DNA of 64,000 bases from Arcobacter sp. CECT 8983 (GTDB lineage: Bacteria > Campylobacterota > Campylobacteria > Campylobacterales > Arcobacteraceae): the NCBI RefSeq assembly GCF_004118855.1, contig NZ_PDKF01000014.1:62001-126000 (forward strand), in the 5' to 3' direction. Of this stretch, positions 9,148 to 17,262 are shown in pieces. Position 1 is the first letter of the stretch, and every line of letters starts with the position of its first letter. A model generated the notes under the pieces. That model did no database searches, was not told where the DNA came from, and saw only the letters and a program-made list of their open reading frames with translations. The position numbers were made by a program, and so were the translations under genes.

Positions 9148-9153
9148 ATTATA
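9148..9153 (-). promoter_or_regulatory. Putative -10 box for the coaX-hisG operon
   Basis: Minus-strand TATAAT about 31 bases upstream of the TTG start of the first gene. It is part of a divergent promoter region with the histidine kinase gene. Confidence 0.5.
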
Positions 9154-9236
9154 TACAAAGGATATTTAGTATCTATTGAATATAAAATAATACTATTTTG
9201 TAAACAAGCATTTATTAGTTAGTTATCTTTTTCTGA

Positions 9237-9242
9237 TATAAT
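9237..9242 (+). promoter_or_regulatory. Putative -10 box for the histidine kinase
   Basis: TATAAT preceded by TG (T-G-A-TATAAT), 30 bases before the ATG of the kinase gene. Confidence 0.5.
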
Positions 9243-9271
9243 ACTTTCACATAAATTACAGTGGATTAAAA

Positions 9272-12040
9272 ATGTTGAGATTTAAAACAGTATTTACTCT
9301 TTTCTTGTTTTCATGCTTTTTATGGGCACAACCACTTAAAAAAAGTTTCACTATCTCTTTTGACCCAAACTATGCACCTTTTTCATATATAGAAAATAAA
9401 CAACCCCAAGGACTATTGATAGATTATTGGAAGCTTTGGGCAGAAAAAAACAACTATAATATAAAATTTATAAATGGTAAACTCTGGCAAAATTCAATTA
9501 ATTTAGTAAAGAATGAAAAAGTAGATTTTTTTTTAGGAACAGAGGTTTATGAAACTTGGATGAAAGGCTCAAAACCTTTCTATAAAAGTAAAACTGCTCT
9601 TTTTACCCACAAAGACAACAGTAAGAGTTTTGAAAAAGATGCTTCATATATAATTGGAATAATAGGAAATGATTATGAAGAAGATATGAAAAGAAATTTC
9701 CCAAACTCAATGACTATTGTCTATGAAGATTATGATAATGCAGTAAAAGATTTGATTTCGAAAAAAATTGACCTTTTATATGATGATAAAATCGCTGTGG
9801 AATTTTATACTCTACAAAAAAGACAATTCCACAAAATAAAATCCATTGAACTACTTTCTAAATTATCAAATATACAAGCTATTGCGCGAGAAAATAGCTT
9901 AATTGATATATTTAATAAAGGCTTTAGTAAATTATCAAAAGAAGAACTTTATGATATTGAAAGCAAATGGATCATAAATGAAAACTTTAAATTTTATAAT
10001 CAGATAAAAGATGTAAATCTAACAAAAGAAGAACTAGATTTTATAAAAAATACAAAATTAAATGTTTCTATCACAAGAGATTGGAGACCTTTTATATTTA
10101 AAGCAAAAGAGAATACTCCTGTAGGAATCTCTTCTGAAATATGGCAACTTTTAGAAAAAAAATTAAACTTAAACACAAAATATACTTTTTTTAACAGTTT
10201 CACAAAACAACTAAAAAGCATAAAAGAAAAACAACAAGATATTATTTTTAGTACAGGAAAAACAAAAGATAGAGAAGAGTATGCCACTTTTACTAAACCT
10301 TATGTCTCTTTTCCTATTTCTATAGTTACATTAAAAGATGAAAACTTTATTGAAAATATAAAACAAATTGAAAACAAGAAAATTGCAGTAGGAGAAAATT
10401 TTACTACTCATAAATTACTAAAAGAAAAGTACCCACATCTAAATTTATTATTGGTGAAAAATGCAAAAGAAGGGCTTATTGCTGTTGAAAATGAAAATGC
10501 TTTTGCATATATTGATATTAAGCCAACTCTTACATATAATATTGAAAAACTAGGTTTTGAATCTCTTAAAATAACAGGAAATACAGATTTAAGTTTTGAG
10601 CTAAGAATAATGATAAGAAAAGATTACCCTCTTTTACATAGTGCATTAAATAAAGCAATTAACTCTTTAGATCCCCAAAAAGTTGAAACTATAATTAATA
10701 GATGGGATAATATTCAATTTGAAGATAATTTTAACTATAACCAACTATGGATTGCATTATTTATAATTTTTGCGATTGTTATAATCCTTATATATAAGAA
10801 TCAATCAAATATAACAAAAAATAAACTTTTAAAAGAAAAAGTTGAAGAAAGAACAAAGGAATTAAAACAACTTAATGAATCCCTTGAAAGGAAAATAGAA
10901 GATAAAACAAAAGAATTAAAAAGAGCCAATTATCTTCTAGATGAAGCACAAAAAATTGCACATTTGGGAAGTTTTCAATATGAAATAAAAAAAGATGAGT
11001 TATATTGGAGTAATGAACACTTTAAAATGTTTGGCTTATATCCAAATCAAATAAAACCTACTATTGATTTATTATTATCTTATGTCCATGAAGATGATAA
11101 GAAAATTGTTAAAAGTCATCTTAATAAATTAGTTTCCACTAAAAATAAGTTTGTAAATGAGTTTAGAATAATAATTAACAAAAAAACAATTAAATACTTA
11201 CAAATCACTTCAAAAATTACTAAGTTTGATGAAAAAAATAATCCACTTCTAATAATTGGAACTATTTTAGATATAACAAAAATAAAAGAACTTGAACTTG
11301 AAAAAAGAGAAAAAGATACAATCTTAGCTCAACAATCAAAAATGGCAGCAATGGGTGAGATGTTAGAAAATATTGCCCACCAATGGAGGCAACCTCTTTC
11401 TGTTATTTCTACTGTTTCTACAGGGATGCAACTAAACCTTGAAATAGATAATGAACTACCAAAAGAACAATTGATAGAAAATGTAAGAGCAATCAATGAG
11501 CATACCCAATATTTATCTAAAACAATTGATGATTTTAGAAACTTTTTTAATCCAAATAAAGAAAAAACTCTTTTTGACATAACATCTTGTATTGATAAAT
11601 CATTACATCTAATCACTTCAAAAATCAAGTCATCAAAAATAAATTTAACTAAAAAAATTGATAATATTAGTATTACAACTTTAGAAGGTGAGTTAACGCA
11701 AGTTTTATTAAATATATTTAATAATGCAATTGATGCATTAAATCAAAACGATATTGAAGACAAACAGTTATATATTTTAGTCTATAAAGAGAATAATAAC
11801 ATAGTTATATCTATCAAAGATAGTGCAGGAGGAGTTCCTAAAAAACTTCAAACAAGAATATTTGAACCTTATTTCACAACAAAACATAAAAGCCAAGGAA
11901 CAGGAATAGGTCTTTATATGTCTTCTCAAATTATTACAAAACATCTACATGGAACAATCAAATTATCAAATGAGCAATTTATTTTAAATAATAACACATA
12001 TTTTGGAGCCGATTTCAAAATTATCTTTCCTGAAAAATAG
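9272..12040 (+). CDS. Sensor histidine kinase with two periplasmic substrate-binding domains
   Basis: A 922-residue BvgS-like sensor. A signal peptide (residues 1-19) is followed by two bacterial solute-binding (SBP_bac_3) domains, about 24-245 and 255-480. A single membrane helix follows near 489-507, then a coiled coil rich in Lys/Glu, a PAS domain (about 555-665), and a histidine kinase core. The phospho-acceptor is H703 in NIAHQWRQPL. The ATPase lobe shows NNAIDAL, DSAGGVP and GTGIGLYMSS. Unlike BvgS it has no receiver or Hpt domain, and no response regulator gene is adjacent, so its partner lies elsewhere. It probably senses an amino-acid-like solute in the periplasm. Monocistronic. Confidence 0.9.
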   Translation: MLRFKTVFTLFLFSCFLWAQPLKKSFTISFDPNYAPFSYIENKQPQGLLIDYWKLWAEKNNYNIKFINGKLWQNSINLVKNEKVDFFLGTEVYETWMKGSKPFYKSKTALFTHKDNSKSFEKDASYIIGIIGNDYEEDMKRNFPNSMTIVYEDYDNAVKDLISKKIDLLYDDKIAVEFYTLQKRQFHKIKSIELLSKLSNIQAIARENSLIDIFNKGFSKLSKEELYDIESKWIINENFKFYNQIKDVNLTKEELDFIKNTKLNVSITRDWRPFIFKAKENTPVGISSEIWQLLEKKLNLNTKYTFFNSFTKQLKSIKEKQQDIIFSTGKTKDREEYATFTKPYVSFPISIVTLKDENFIENIKQIENKKIAVGENFTTHKLLKEKYPHLNLLLVKNAKEGLIAVENENAFAYIDIKPTLTYNIEKLGFESLKITGNTDLSFELRIMIRKDYPLLHSALNKAINSLDPQKVETIINRWDNIQFEDNFNYNQLWIALFIIFAIVIILIYKNQSNITKNKLLKEKVEERTKELKQLNESLERKIEDKTKELKRANYLLDEAQKIAHLGSFQYEIKKDELYWSNEHFKMFGLYPNQIKPTIDLLLSYVHEDDKKIVKSHLNKLVSTKNKFVNEFRIIINKKTIKYLQITSKITKFDEKNNPLLIIGTILDITKIKELELEKREKDTILAQQSKMAAMGEMLENIAHQWRQPLSVISTVSTGMQLNLEIDNELPKEQLIENVRAINEHTQYLSKTIDDFRNFFNPNKEKTLFDITSCIDKSLHLITSKIKSSKINLTKKIDNISITTLEGELTQVLLNIFNNAIDALNQNDIEDKQLYILVYKENNNIVISIKDSAGGVPKKLQTRIFEPYFTTKHKSQGTGIGLYMSSQIITKHLHGTIKLSNEQFILNNNTYFGADFKIIFPEK

Positions 12041-12051
12041 CTAACATAGAG

Positions 12052-12057
12052 TATAAT
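12052..12057 (+). promoter_or_regulatory. Putative -10 box for the gshB-like gene
   Basis: TATAAT 31 bases before the ATG. AAAGGA lies close to the start as the ribosome-binding site. Confidence 0.5.
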
Positions 12058-12087
12058 TATAGATTAATTTTTACAAAGGATAAAAAA

Positions 12088-13119
12088 ATGCATGTTGCGT
12101 TTATTATTGAACATTGGAACAATATTGAACCAGTAAAAAGTACTACTCTTGCGATTATTAAAGAGTGTATGCAAAGAGGACACAAAGTATCTATACTTTA
12201 TACTAACGATTTAACCGTAAGAAATAATATCGTTCATGGTTTTGCTAAAACTATTGTATTTGAAGGTAAGATTCCAGATTCAGTAACATCATTTTATAAA
12301 AAATGTGAATTCCAAGTTAAGCTAAAAGCATTACATGCTTTTGATTGTATTATGATAAGAAAAGACCCACCTATTTCACCTATTGCATTTAACTTTTTAG
12401 ATTCGGTAAAAGATGAAACAATAATTATTAATGATGTAGATGGTATTAGAAAAGCAAACAACAAACTATATACAACAACTTTTCATGATCCAACAAATAG
12501 TTATTTACCTAAAACTCATGTTTCAGGAAGTAAAAAATATATTAAAAAAATCATTGAAGAATCACAAGAAGAGAAAATGATTTTAAAACCCCTCGATGGT
12601 TCAGGTGGTAGAGGTGTTATCGTTTTAGAAAAAAATGCGAAATCAAATATCAACTCTTTACTTGATTTTTATATAGATAGCTCAGGTGAAAACTATGTTA
12701 TTTTACAAGAGTATATTCATGGTGCTGAAGATGGTGATGTAAGAGTAATGATGCTAAATGGTAAAGCAATAGGAGCATATCATAGAAAACCTGCACATGG
12801 TGAAGTAAGAGCAAATATCCAAACAGGAGGAAGTGCTCATAAATATACTTTAACAGAATCTCAAAAAACTATCTGTAATAAGATTGGAAAGAAACTTCTT
12901 TCTGATGGTATATATTTTGCAGGTTTAGATATGATTGGAGATAAGATTTTAGAAGTAAATGTCTTAAATCCAGGAGGAATCACAAATATTAATAGACTTT
13001 CAAAAGTTAAACTTCATAAAAGTGTTGTGGACTTTCTAGAAGAAAAGGTTCATGAAAAAGTTGAAAAAAGAGCTGAATTAGAATATCTTTTAAAAAGACT
13101 AAGTGAACTAAGAGATTAA
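12088..13119 (+). CDS. gshB: Glutathione synthetase-like ATP-grasp ligase
   Basis: Protein of 343 residues. The N-terminal pre-ATP-grasp domain contains RKDPPISP near residue 92, matching the MRKDPPFD region of bacterial GshB. The ATP-grasp domain includes ILKPLDGSGGRGV (about 167-180), LQEYIHGAEDGDVRV and the metal-binding end EVNVLNPGG near residue 290. The GshB reaction joins gamma-glutamylcysteine and glycine with ATP. No gshA is adjacent, so whether the true product is glutathione or another peptide cannot be decided here. A C-terminal extension of about 40 charged residues is present. Own promoter and a hairpin at the end. Confidence 0.75.
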   Translation: MHVAFIIEHWNNIEPVKSTTLAIIKECMQRGHKVSILYTNDLTVRNNIVHGFAKTIVFEGKIPDSVTSFYKKCEFQVKLKALHAFDCIMIRKDPPISPIAFNFLDSVKDETIIINDVDGIRKANNKLYTTTFHDPTNSYLPKTHVSGSKKYIKKIIEESQEEKMILKPLDGSGGRGVIVLEKNAKSNINSLLDFYIDSSGENYVILQEYIHGAEDGDVRVMMLNGKAIGAYHRKPAHGEVRANIQTGGSAHKYTLTESQKTICNKIGKKLLSDGIYFAGLDMIGDKILEVNVLNPGGITNINRLSKVKLHKSVVDFLEEKVHEKVEKRAELEYLLKRLSELRD

Positions 13120-13142
13120 TTTTCTCTTAGCTTACTTTTTTT
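13108..13142 (+). terminator. Terminator after the gshB-like gene
   Basis: Arms CTAAGAGA and TTCTCTTAG around TTAAT, followed after a few bases by a run of seven T. It overlaps the end of the opposing 58-residue gene. Confidence 0.65.
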
Positions 13143-13308
13143 GTAATATTTTATCAGCTAATCTTGCTAGGTCTAATTGAGATAGTTTTAAAGTTTGTTG
13201 AGAAAGCTTTTCAATTGTTAAGTTATTTTGAATCATTAAATTAGCAGCTTCATCAAAGTTTACCTCTTTTTTTATAAGATAAACAATTTTACTAATTACT
13301 TCATTCAT
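13132..13308 (-). CDS. Small hypothetical protein, paralogue of the upstream gene
   Basis: A 58-residue open frame starting MNEVISKIVYLIKK. Its start ATG shares one base with the stop of the gene upstream (TAATG), a classic coupled arrangement. The protein aligns with the C-terminal ~55 residues of that neighbour: both have a K/I-I-V-Y or I-T-V-I-K start, a QNN(L/I)-x-(I/L)-E block, and end in D-L-(A/I)-x-LAD-x-(I/M)-L-x-K. It is predicted all-helical and acidic/basic mixed. Function unknown. The similarity to its neighbour and the coupling make it likely to be real despite its size. Confidence 0.65.
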   Translation of the reverse strand: MNEVISKIVYLIKKEVNFDEAANLMIQNNLTIEKLSQQTLKLSQLDLARLADKILQKK

Positions 13309-13544
13309 TACTTATTACCCTTTTTTAAAATCATTAAATCTGCTAGATGAATTAAATCAGCAAGAGGTAATCTTATACTTCTTGAAACAATATCTTCAAG
13401 TTTTATATTGTTTTGTTTTATAAGATTTATTGCAGACTCATAATCATGTGTTGTTTTAATAACAGTAATAATATTATAAACAATTTTGTTAATTTTAGAA
13501 TCTTCATTAAAAGTATTTATTGTATTTGTTAAATATTCTTGCAT
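13308..13544 (-). CDS. Small hypothetical protein, tandem paralogue
   Basis: Open frame of 78 residues from the ATG at 13544. A longer frame from a TTG four codons upstream is possible, but the ATG has a GGA element about 8 bases before it. The protein is predicted all-helical with no membrane segment. Its second half resembles the 58-residue protein encoded immediately downstream (shared QNN, E, LAD and L-x-K positions), so the two arose by duplication. I do not recognise the family. The pair is flanked by the convergent gshB-like gene and a divergent beta-propeller gene. Confidence 0.65.
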   Translation of the reverse strand: MQEYLTNTINTFNEDSKINKIVYNIITVIKTTHDYESAINLIKQNNIKLEDIVSRSIRLPLADLIHLADLMILKKGNK

Positions 13545-13753
13545 AGTAAAATCCAAAAAATAAAATATTCTTTTATTATTATAGTATATATACTAATGTT
13601 TATAACTAAAACATACCTTAAGACAATATTACATTTATGCAATGCCTTATTTATGGTATTATAAAAGGTAACAGTTAAATTTGATTTTACTAGGTTTAAT
13701 TCATTCGTTATAAAAATTAATATAAAATTCCAAAAAATAAGGCAATAAAAAAT

Positions 13754-14497
13754 ATGAAAAACCTCTTTTTATTTTTAATACTTGCTATGTTTTGTGCAAA
13801 CCTTTATGCAAAAGAAAAAACAATAGCAAAAATTCCAGAAGCCTCAGGTATAGTTTATAGCAAAAAATCAAATACCCTTTTTGTAGTAAATGATGAAGGT
13901 ACTATTTATGAATTATCTTTAAAAGGAAAAATAAAAAGAGAAAAAAAATTAGGTGATTATGATTTAGAAGGTATAACTCTAGATGAGAAAAAAAATATAT
14001 TACTACTTGCAAATGAAGAAGATGATGAAATCATTTTTTTAAATAAAAAAGACTTTTCAATAATCAAAAAAATTAAGATAAAAGACACCTATAAAGGTGT
14101 AAAAGTACTTAAAAGGGGTAAAAATGGAATCGAAGGAATTACTCTTTATAAAAATAAAATCTATGTTTCAAACCAATCTAATAAACCATACCCGAAAGAA
14201 GACTCATCAGTTGTTGTTATTTTAGACAACAAAAGTAATAAAAAACTAAAAATAAAAGATATAATAGACCATGGATATAAAGATATTGCAGGACTTTGCT
14301 TTTACAATGATTTTTTATATTTAGTAAGCGATGATGCCAATTTGTTAATTAAATATGATATAAATTCAAAAAAAGTAGTAAAAGAGTATAAGTTATCAAA
14401 AAAGTATGCACAAGAAGGAATAACTTTTGATAAAAAAGGGAATCTTTATATTGCAGATGATAAGGGAAAAATTTTAAAACTAAAATTAGATGAATAA
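13754..14497 (+). CDS. SdiA-regulated-domain beta-propeller protein, exported
   Basis: Protein of 247 residues with a clear signal peptide ending near residue 19 (LYAKEK). The mature part is built of repeated blades with the motif EG-I-T-(L/F)-(D/Y): DLEGITLD, GIEGITLY and AQEGITFD. It also has ASGIVYS and DIAGLCFY variants. This spacing is that of the SdiA-regulated/YjiK family, whose members are thought to be periplasmic beta-propellers, some near phytase- or esterase-like folds. No catalytic residues can be assigned. The stop overlaps the thrE start by 8 nt, so it is cotranscribed with the exporter, although a functional link is not evident. Confidence 0.75.
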   Translation: MKNLFLFLILAMFCANLYAKEKTIAKIPEASGIVYSKKSNTLFVVNDEGTIYELSLKGKIKREKKLGDYDLEGITLDEKKNILLLANEEDDEIIFLNKKDFSIIKKIKIKDTYKGVKVLKRGKNGIEGITLYKNKIYVSNQSNKPYPKEDSSVVVILDNKSNKKLKIKDIIDHGYKDIAGLCFYNDFLYLVSDDANLLIKYDINSKKVVKEYKLSKKYAQEGITFDKKGNLYIADDKGKILKLKLDE

Positions 14498-15269
14498 TAT
14501 TACATACGAAGAACAAACAAAAATTACAAGAGCCATAATAAAAGCAGCTGTTTTAATGCTTGAATTTGGAGCAGAAAGCAAACTTATTGAAGATACAGCA
14601 CAAAGAATAGGAAAAGCTTTAGGAGTTGACTCTGTTGAAGTATCACTTATTCCTTCAGCTATTGTTTTAAGTACACTAAGCAATAATCAAACACAATCAG
14701 TAACTACTACAAGAAGAGCCCACCACAAACCAATAAATATGTCTATTGTTTGTGATGTTCAAAAGATGTGTATTGATGTTGAAAAATATAAAAAAGACGT
14801 TGATTATGTTTTTACTACAATAAAAGAGATTCAACCAAATCACTATAATAGGTGGCTAGTTGTTTTTATGGTCGGATTATCATGTGCTTCTTTTTCTTAT
14901 CTTTATGGAGCAGATTTAAATGGTTTTTTAATCACATTTGTAGCAGCTAGTGTTGGTATGTATGTAAGACATGTTATGGCTAAAAAACAGTTTGTCTTAA
15001 TTATTAGTTTTGGACTTACTGCTTTTGTGGCAACACTAATAGCTAGTACTTCACAAATATTTGAATTAAGTTCAACACCAAATATTGTTATGACTTCTAG
15101 TATTATTTTACTAGCTCCTGGGTTTCCTTTTGTAAACTCAGTTTTAGATGCAGTAAAAGGATATCTTTCTATGGGTTGGGGTCGTTGGATGCAAGCACTT
15201 TTACTAAGTATTGCTACTTCTATAGGTATTATCTTAGCCTTTGCACTTCTTAGCATGAGAGGTTGGTAA
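14490..15269 (+). CDS. Threonine/serine exporter family, large (ThrE N-terminal) subunit
   Basis: A 259-residue protein of the ThrE/DUF1212 family. A soluble N-terminal part (about 1-110) contains the family pattern ALMLEFGAE-type sequence (AAVLMLEFGAES near residue 20) and VEVSLIPSAIVLS near residue 50. About five membrane helices follow from residue 118 on. In Corynebacterium ThrE this and the next protein are one polypeptide exporting threonine and serine; in many proteobacteria they are split as here. The start overlaps the upstream gene by 8 nt and the end overlaps the second subunit by 7 nt. Substrate by family only. Confidence 0.85.
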   Translation: MNNITYEEQTKITRAIIKAAVLMLEFGAESKLIEDTAQRIGKALGVDSVEVSLIPSAIVLSTLSNNQTQSVTTTRRAHHKPINMSIVCDVQKMCIDVEKYKKDVDYVFTTIKEIQPNHYNRWLVVFMVGLSCASFSYLYGADLNGFLITFVAASVGMYVRHVMAKKQFVLIISFGLTAFVATLIASTSQIFELSSTPNIVMTSSIILLAPGFPFVNSVLDAVKGYLSMGWGRWMQALLLSIATSIGIILAFALLSMRGW

Positions 15270-15739
15270 TGGATAGTTTATTAGCTACATACATCTTAAA
15301 TGCTATTTTTTCAGCAATCCCTGCTGTTGGCTTTGCAATGGTTTTTAATGTTCCAAGAAATGCATTAGTTTATTGTGCAATTGGTGGAGCAGTTGGATAT
15401 ACTACTAGGTATGCTCTTATGCATTTAAATATGCCAATTGAACTTGCTACTTTTTTAGCTTCAACATTAATTGGAGTTATTGCTTTATATTGGTCAAGAA
15501 AATATATAGTTCCAAGACCTGTTTATACTATTGCTTCTATAATTCCTTTACTTCCTGGAACATATGCTTTTACAGCTATTATAAACTTACTTCAAATGAA
15601 TGCTCAAGGAGTTTCACCTGAACTAATTACTATGTTTATTGATAATGGCTTAAAAGCAGTTATTATTTTAAGTGGAATTGGCTTTGGCTTAGCTATTCCT
15701 TCCCTTGTATTTATGAGATATAATAGGCCTATTATTTAA
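15263..15739 (+). CDS. Threonine/serine exporter family, small (DUF3815) subunit
   Basis: A 158-residue membrane protein with about five helices and the family motif IVPRPVYTIASIIPLLPG near residue 90, typical of the ThrE C-terminal half (YjjB-like). It overlaps the large subunit gene by 7 nt, consistent with a two-component transporter made in equal amounts. The gene ends at a bidirectional hairpin shared with the convergent membrane-protein gene. Confidence 0.85.
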   Translation: MVMDSLLATYILNAIFSAIPAVGFAMVFNVPRNALVYCAIGGAVGYTTRYALMHLNMPIELATFLASTLIGVIALYWSRKYIVPRPVYTIASIIPLLPGTYAFTAIINLLQMNAQGVSPELITMFIDNGLKAVIILSGIGFGLAIPSLVFMRYNRPII

Positions 15740-15755
15740 ATAATTAGGCCTTTTT
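15725..15755. terminator. Bidirectional terminator between convergent genes
   Basis: AGGCCTA and TAGGCCT arms with a further AT stem (one bulged T) and T residues on the 3' side. It overlaps both stop regions. Confidence 0.75.
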
Positions 15756-16574
15756 CATATTAAAAATAGATTTTATAAACCCATATAAAATAAATAAAAA
15801 TAAAATAGGCAAAAATATAGTTTGAAAAATAAAAACTATAATCAAATCAATAATATACTCACTTGAATTATCAACGGCTACGGTATATTCTTCAATCTTT
15901 TTAGTATAATATTCACTATCAAATTTTTCTACTACCTTATCAAAGAAAGAAATCTCTTTTTTTGCTTGTAAAGTTTCTTGATTAACCCTACTTACATCTT
16001 CTTTAACTTTTACAATATTTTCATTAAGTCTTTCAATATTGTACTCTTCTTTTACAAAATAATTATATGAAATATCATTTACATAACTTATCATTGGAAT
16101 TGCAAAACGTAAAAATAGTAATACAAATACTACTTTAAAGAAGATGTCTCTTAGTTTATGATCATTTCTAAATCTTTTATATAACCATAGATTTAAAATA
16201 ATTACTAATACAAATAGCAAATAATTATATATTTCATTAGTCACAAAATTTAAAAAGATTTTTTGAATTCCAAGGGATGTCATACTAGCAAGCATGACAA
16301 GAGAAAATTGTTCTACTAAATCATTTATTGGATCGAGAACTTCTCCAATAGCAACTACAAAAAAAGGGAGTGAGAGCTCAGTACCTTGTGCTAGAGAGAT
16401 AACTGCATTTAAAGCTTTTGCACTACCAAAAACAATAATTGCTTGAGAAAAAGAGTTATCAACTAAAGTTTTAGCTGATGTATCAATAGAAAAAGTTATT
16501 GCAATAATAACTGCACCTATTGTAAAAACAGATAATAGAAGTTTATTCCAATTTTTAATAATAAAGCTTTTCAT
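15744..16574 (-). CDS. Multi-pass membrane protein with periplasmic/cytoplasmic coiled coil, unknown function
   Basis: Protein of 276 residues that I do not recognise. A hydrophobic segment near residues 12-28 is followed by an amphipathic region, membrane helices near 86-104, 116-134 and 145-163, a charged stretch with heptad character at about 178-225 (N-E-N-I-V-K-V-K-E-D-V) and a final membrane helix at about 240-265. The layout resembles small bacterial proteins that hold a coiled coil outside the membrane. It precedes nothing obvious. The DedA gene lies 15 bases upstream on the same strand, so they may share a transcript. Confidence 0.65.
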   Translation of the reverse strand: MKSFIIKNWNKLLLSVFTIGAVIIAITFSIDTSAKTLVDNSFSQAIIVFGSAKALNAVISLAQGTELSLPFFVVAIGEVLDPINDLVEQFSLVMLASMTSLGIQKIFLNFVTNEIYNYLLFVLVIILNLWLYKRFRNDHKLRDIFFKVVFVLLFLRFAIPMISYVNDISYNYFVKEEYNIERLNENIVKVKEDVSRVNQETLQAKKEISFFDKVVEKFDSEYYTKKIEEYTVAVDNSSEYIIDLIIVFIFQTIFLPILFLFILYGFIKSIFNMKKA

Positions 16575-16589
16575 CTTAAAGCCTCTTTT

Positions 16590-17183
16590 TTATTTTTTTC
16601 TTCTTTTATAATACCAATAAGCCATTATTATAAGACCTATTAAAATTGCAATAATAATATATCTTAAATACTCTTTGATTAAAGCCTCATTGCCCCCTAT
16701 GAAATATCCTAGCATTGTTAAAATAACAACCCAAATAGCAGCACCTAAGCTTGTATAAATAGAAAAAGTTAAAAGATTCATTCTTGCTAATCCAGCAGGG
16801 AAAGAGATGTATTGTCTTACTGCTGGAATAAGTCTTCCTGAAAAAGTTGAGATATGCCCATGGTCTTTAAAGAAAAGCTCTACTTTGACAATAGTATCGG
16901 CACTAATAAAAAAGTATTTTCCATATCTTATTAAAAAAGCTCTTCCATATTTTATTGCTAAAAAATAGTTAAATAGTGCTCCTGCTAAGCTACCTGCAAT
17001 ACCTGCAAAAATTGCTGCAAACATATTCATTTCACCATTATAAACTAAGTATCCAGCTGGAATCATAACTACTTCACTAGGAAAAGGGAAAAATGAACTT
17101 TCTAAAAACATCATTATAAATATTCCAATATAACCTAAGTCTCCAACAGTTTGCACAATAAAATCAACTATATCATGTAGCAT
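16590..17183 (-). CDS. DedA family membrane protein
   Basis: A 197-residue protein of the DedA/VTT family, thought to move lipids such as undecaprenyl phosphate or phosphatidylethanolamine across the inner membrane. Diagnostic features are [12 protein letters not shown] near residue 27, [14 protein letters not shown] near residue 60, and [17 protein letters not shown] near residue 115 with its conserved arginines. The C-terminus YYKRRKK is basic and probably cytoplasmic. ATG start; upstream bases contain AAGGTG as a likely ribosome-binding site. Which DedA paralogue it is cannot be told. Confidence 0.9.
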   Translation of the reverse strand: MLHDIVDFIVQTVGDLGYIGIFIMMFLESSFFPFPSEVVMIPAGYLVYNGEMNMFAAIFAGIAGSLAGALFNYFLAIKYGRAFLIRYGKYFFISADTIVKVELFFKDHGHISTFSGRLIPAVRQYISFPAGLARMNLLTFSIYTSLGAAIWVVILTMLGYFIGGNEALIKEYLRYIIIAILIGLIIMAYWYYKRRKK

Positions 17184-17262
17184 CTATCACCTTATTTAAT
17201 TTTTGTGAGTTTAACAAAACTATAGTTAATTTATCTATTTTGTATTCTATGAAAATACTATC

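Noticed and set aside
13644-13743. Long-range pairing TGCCTTATTT/AAATAAGGCA before the beta-propeller gene that could hide its AAGG site
   Set aside because: A likely -10 box (TATTAT) lies between the arms, so the 5' arm is probably not in the transcript; the match may be chance in AT-rich sequence.
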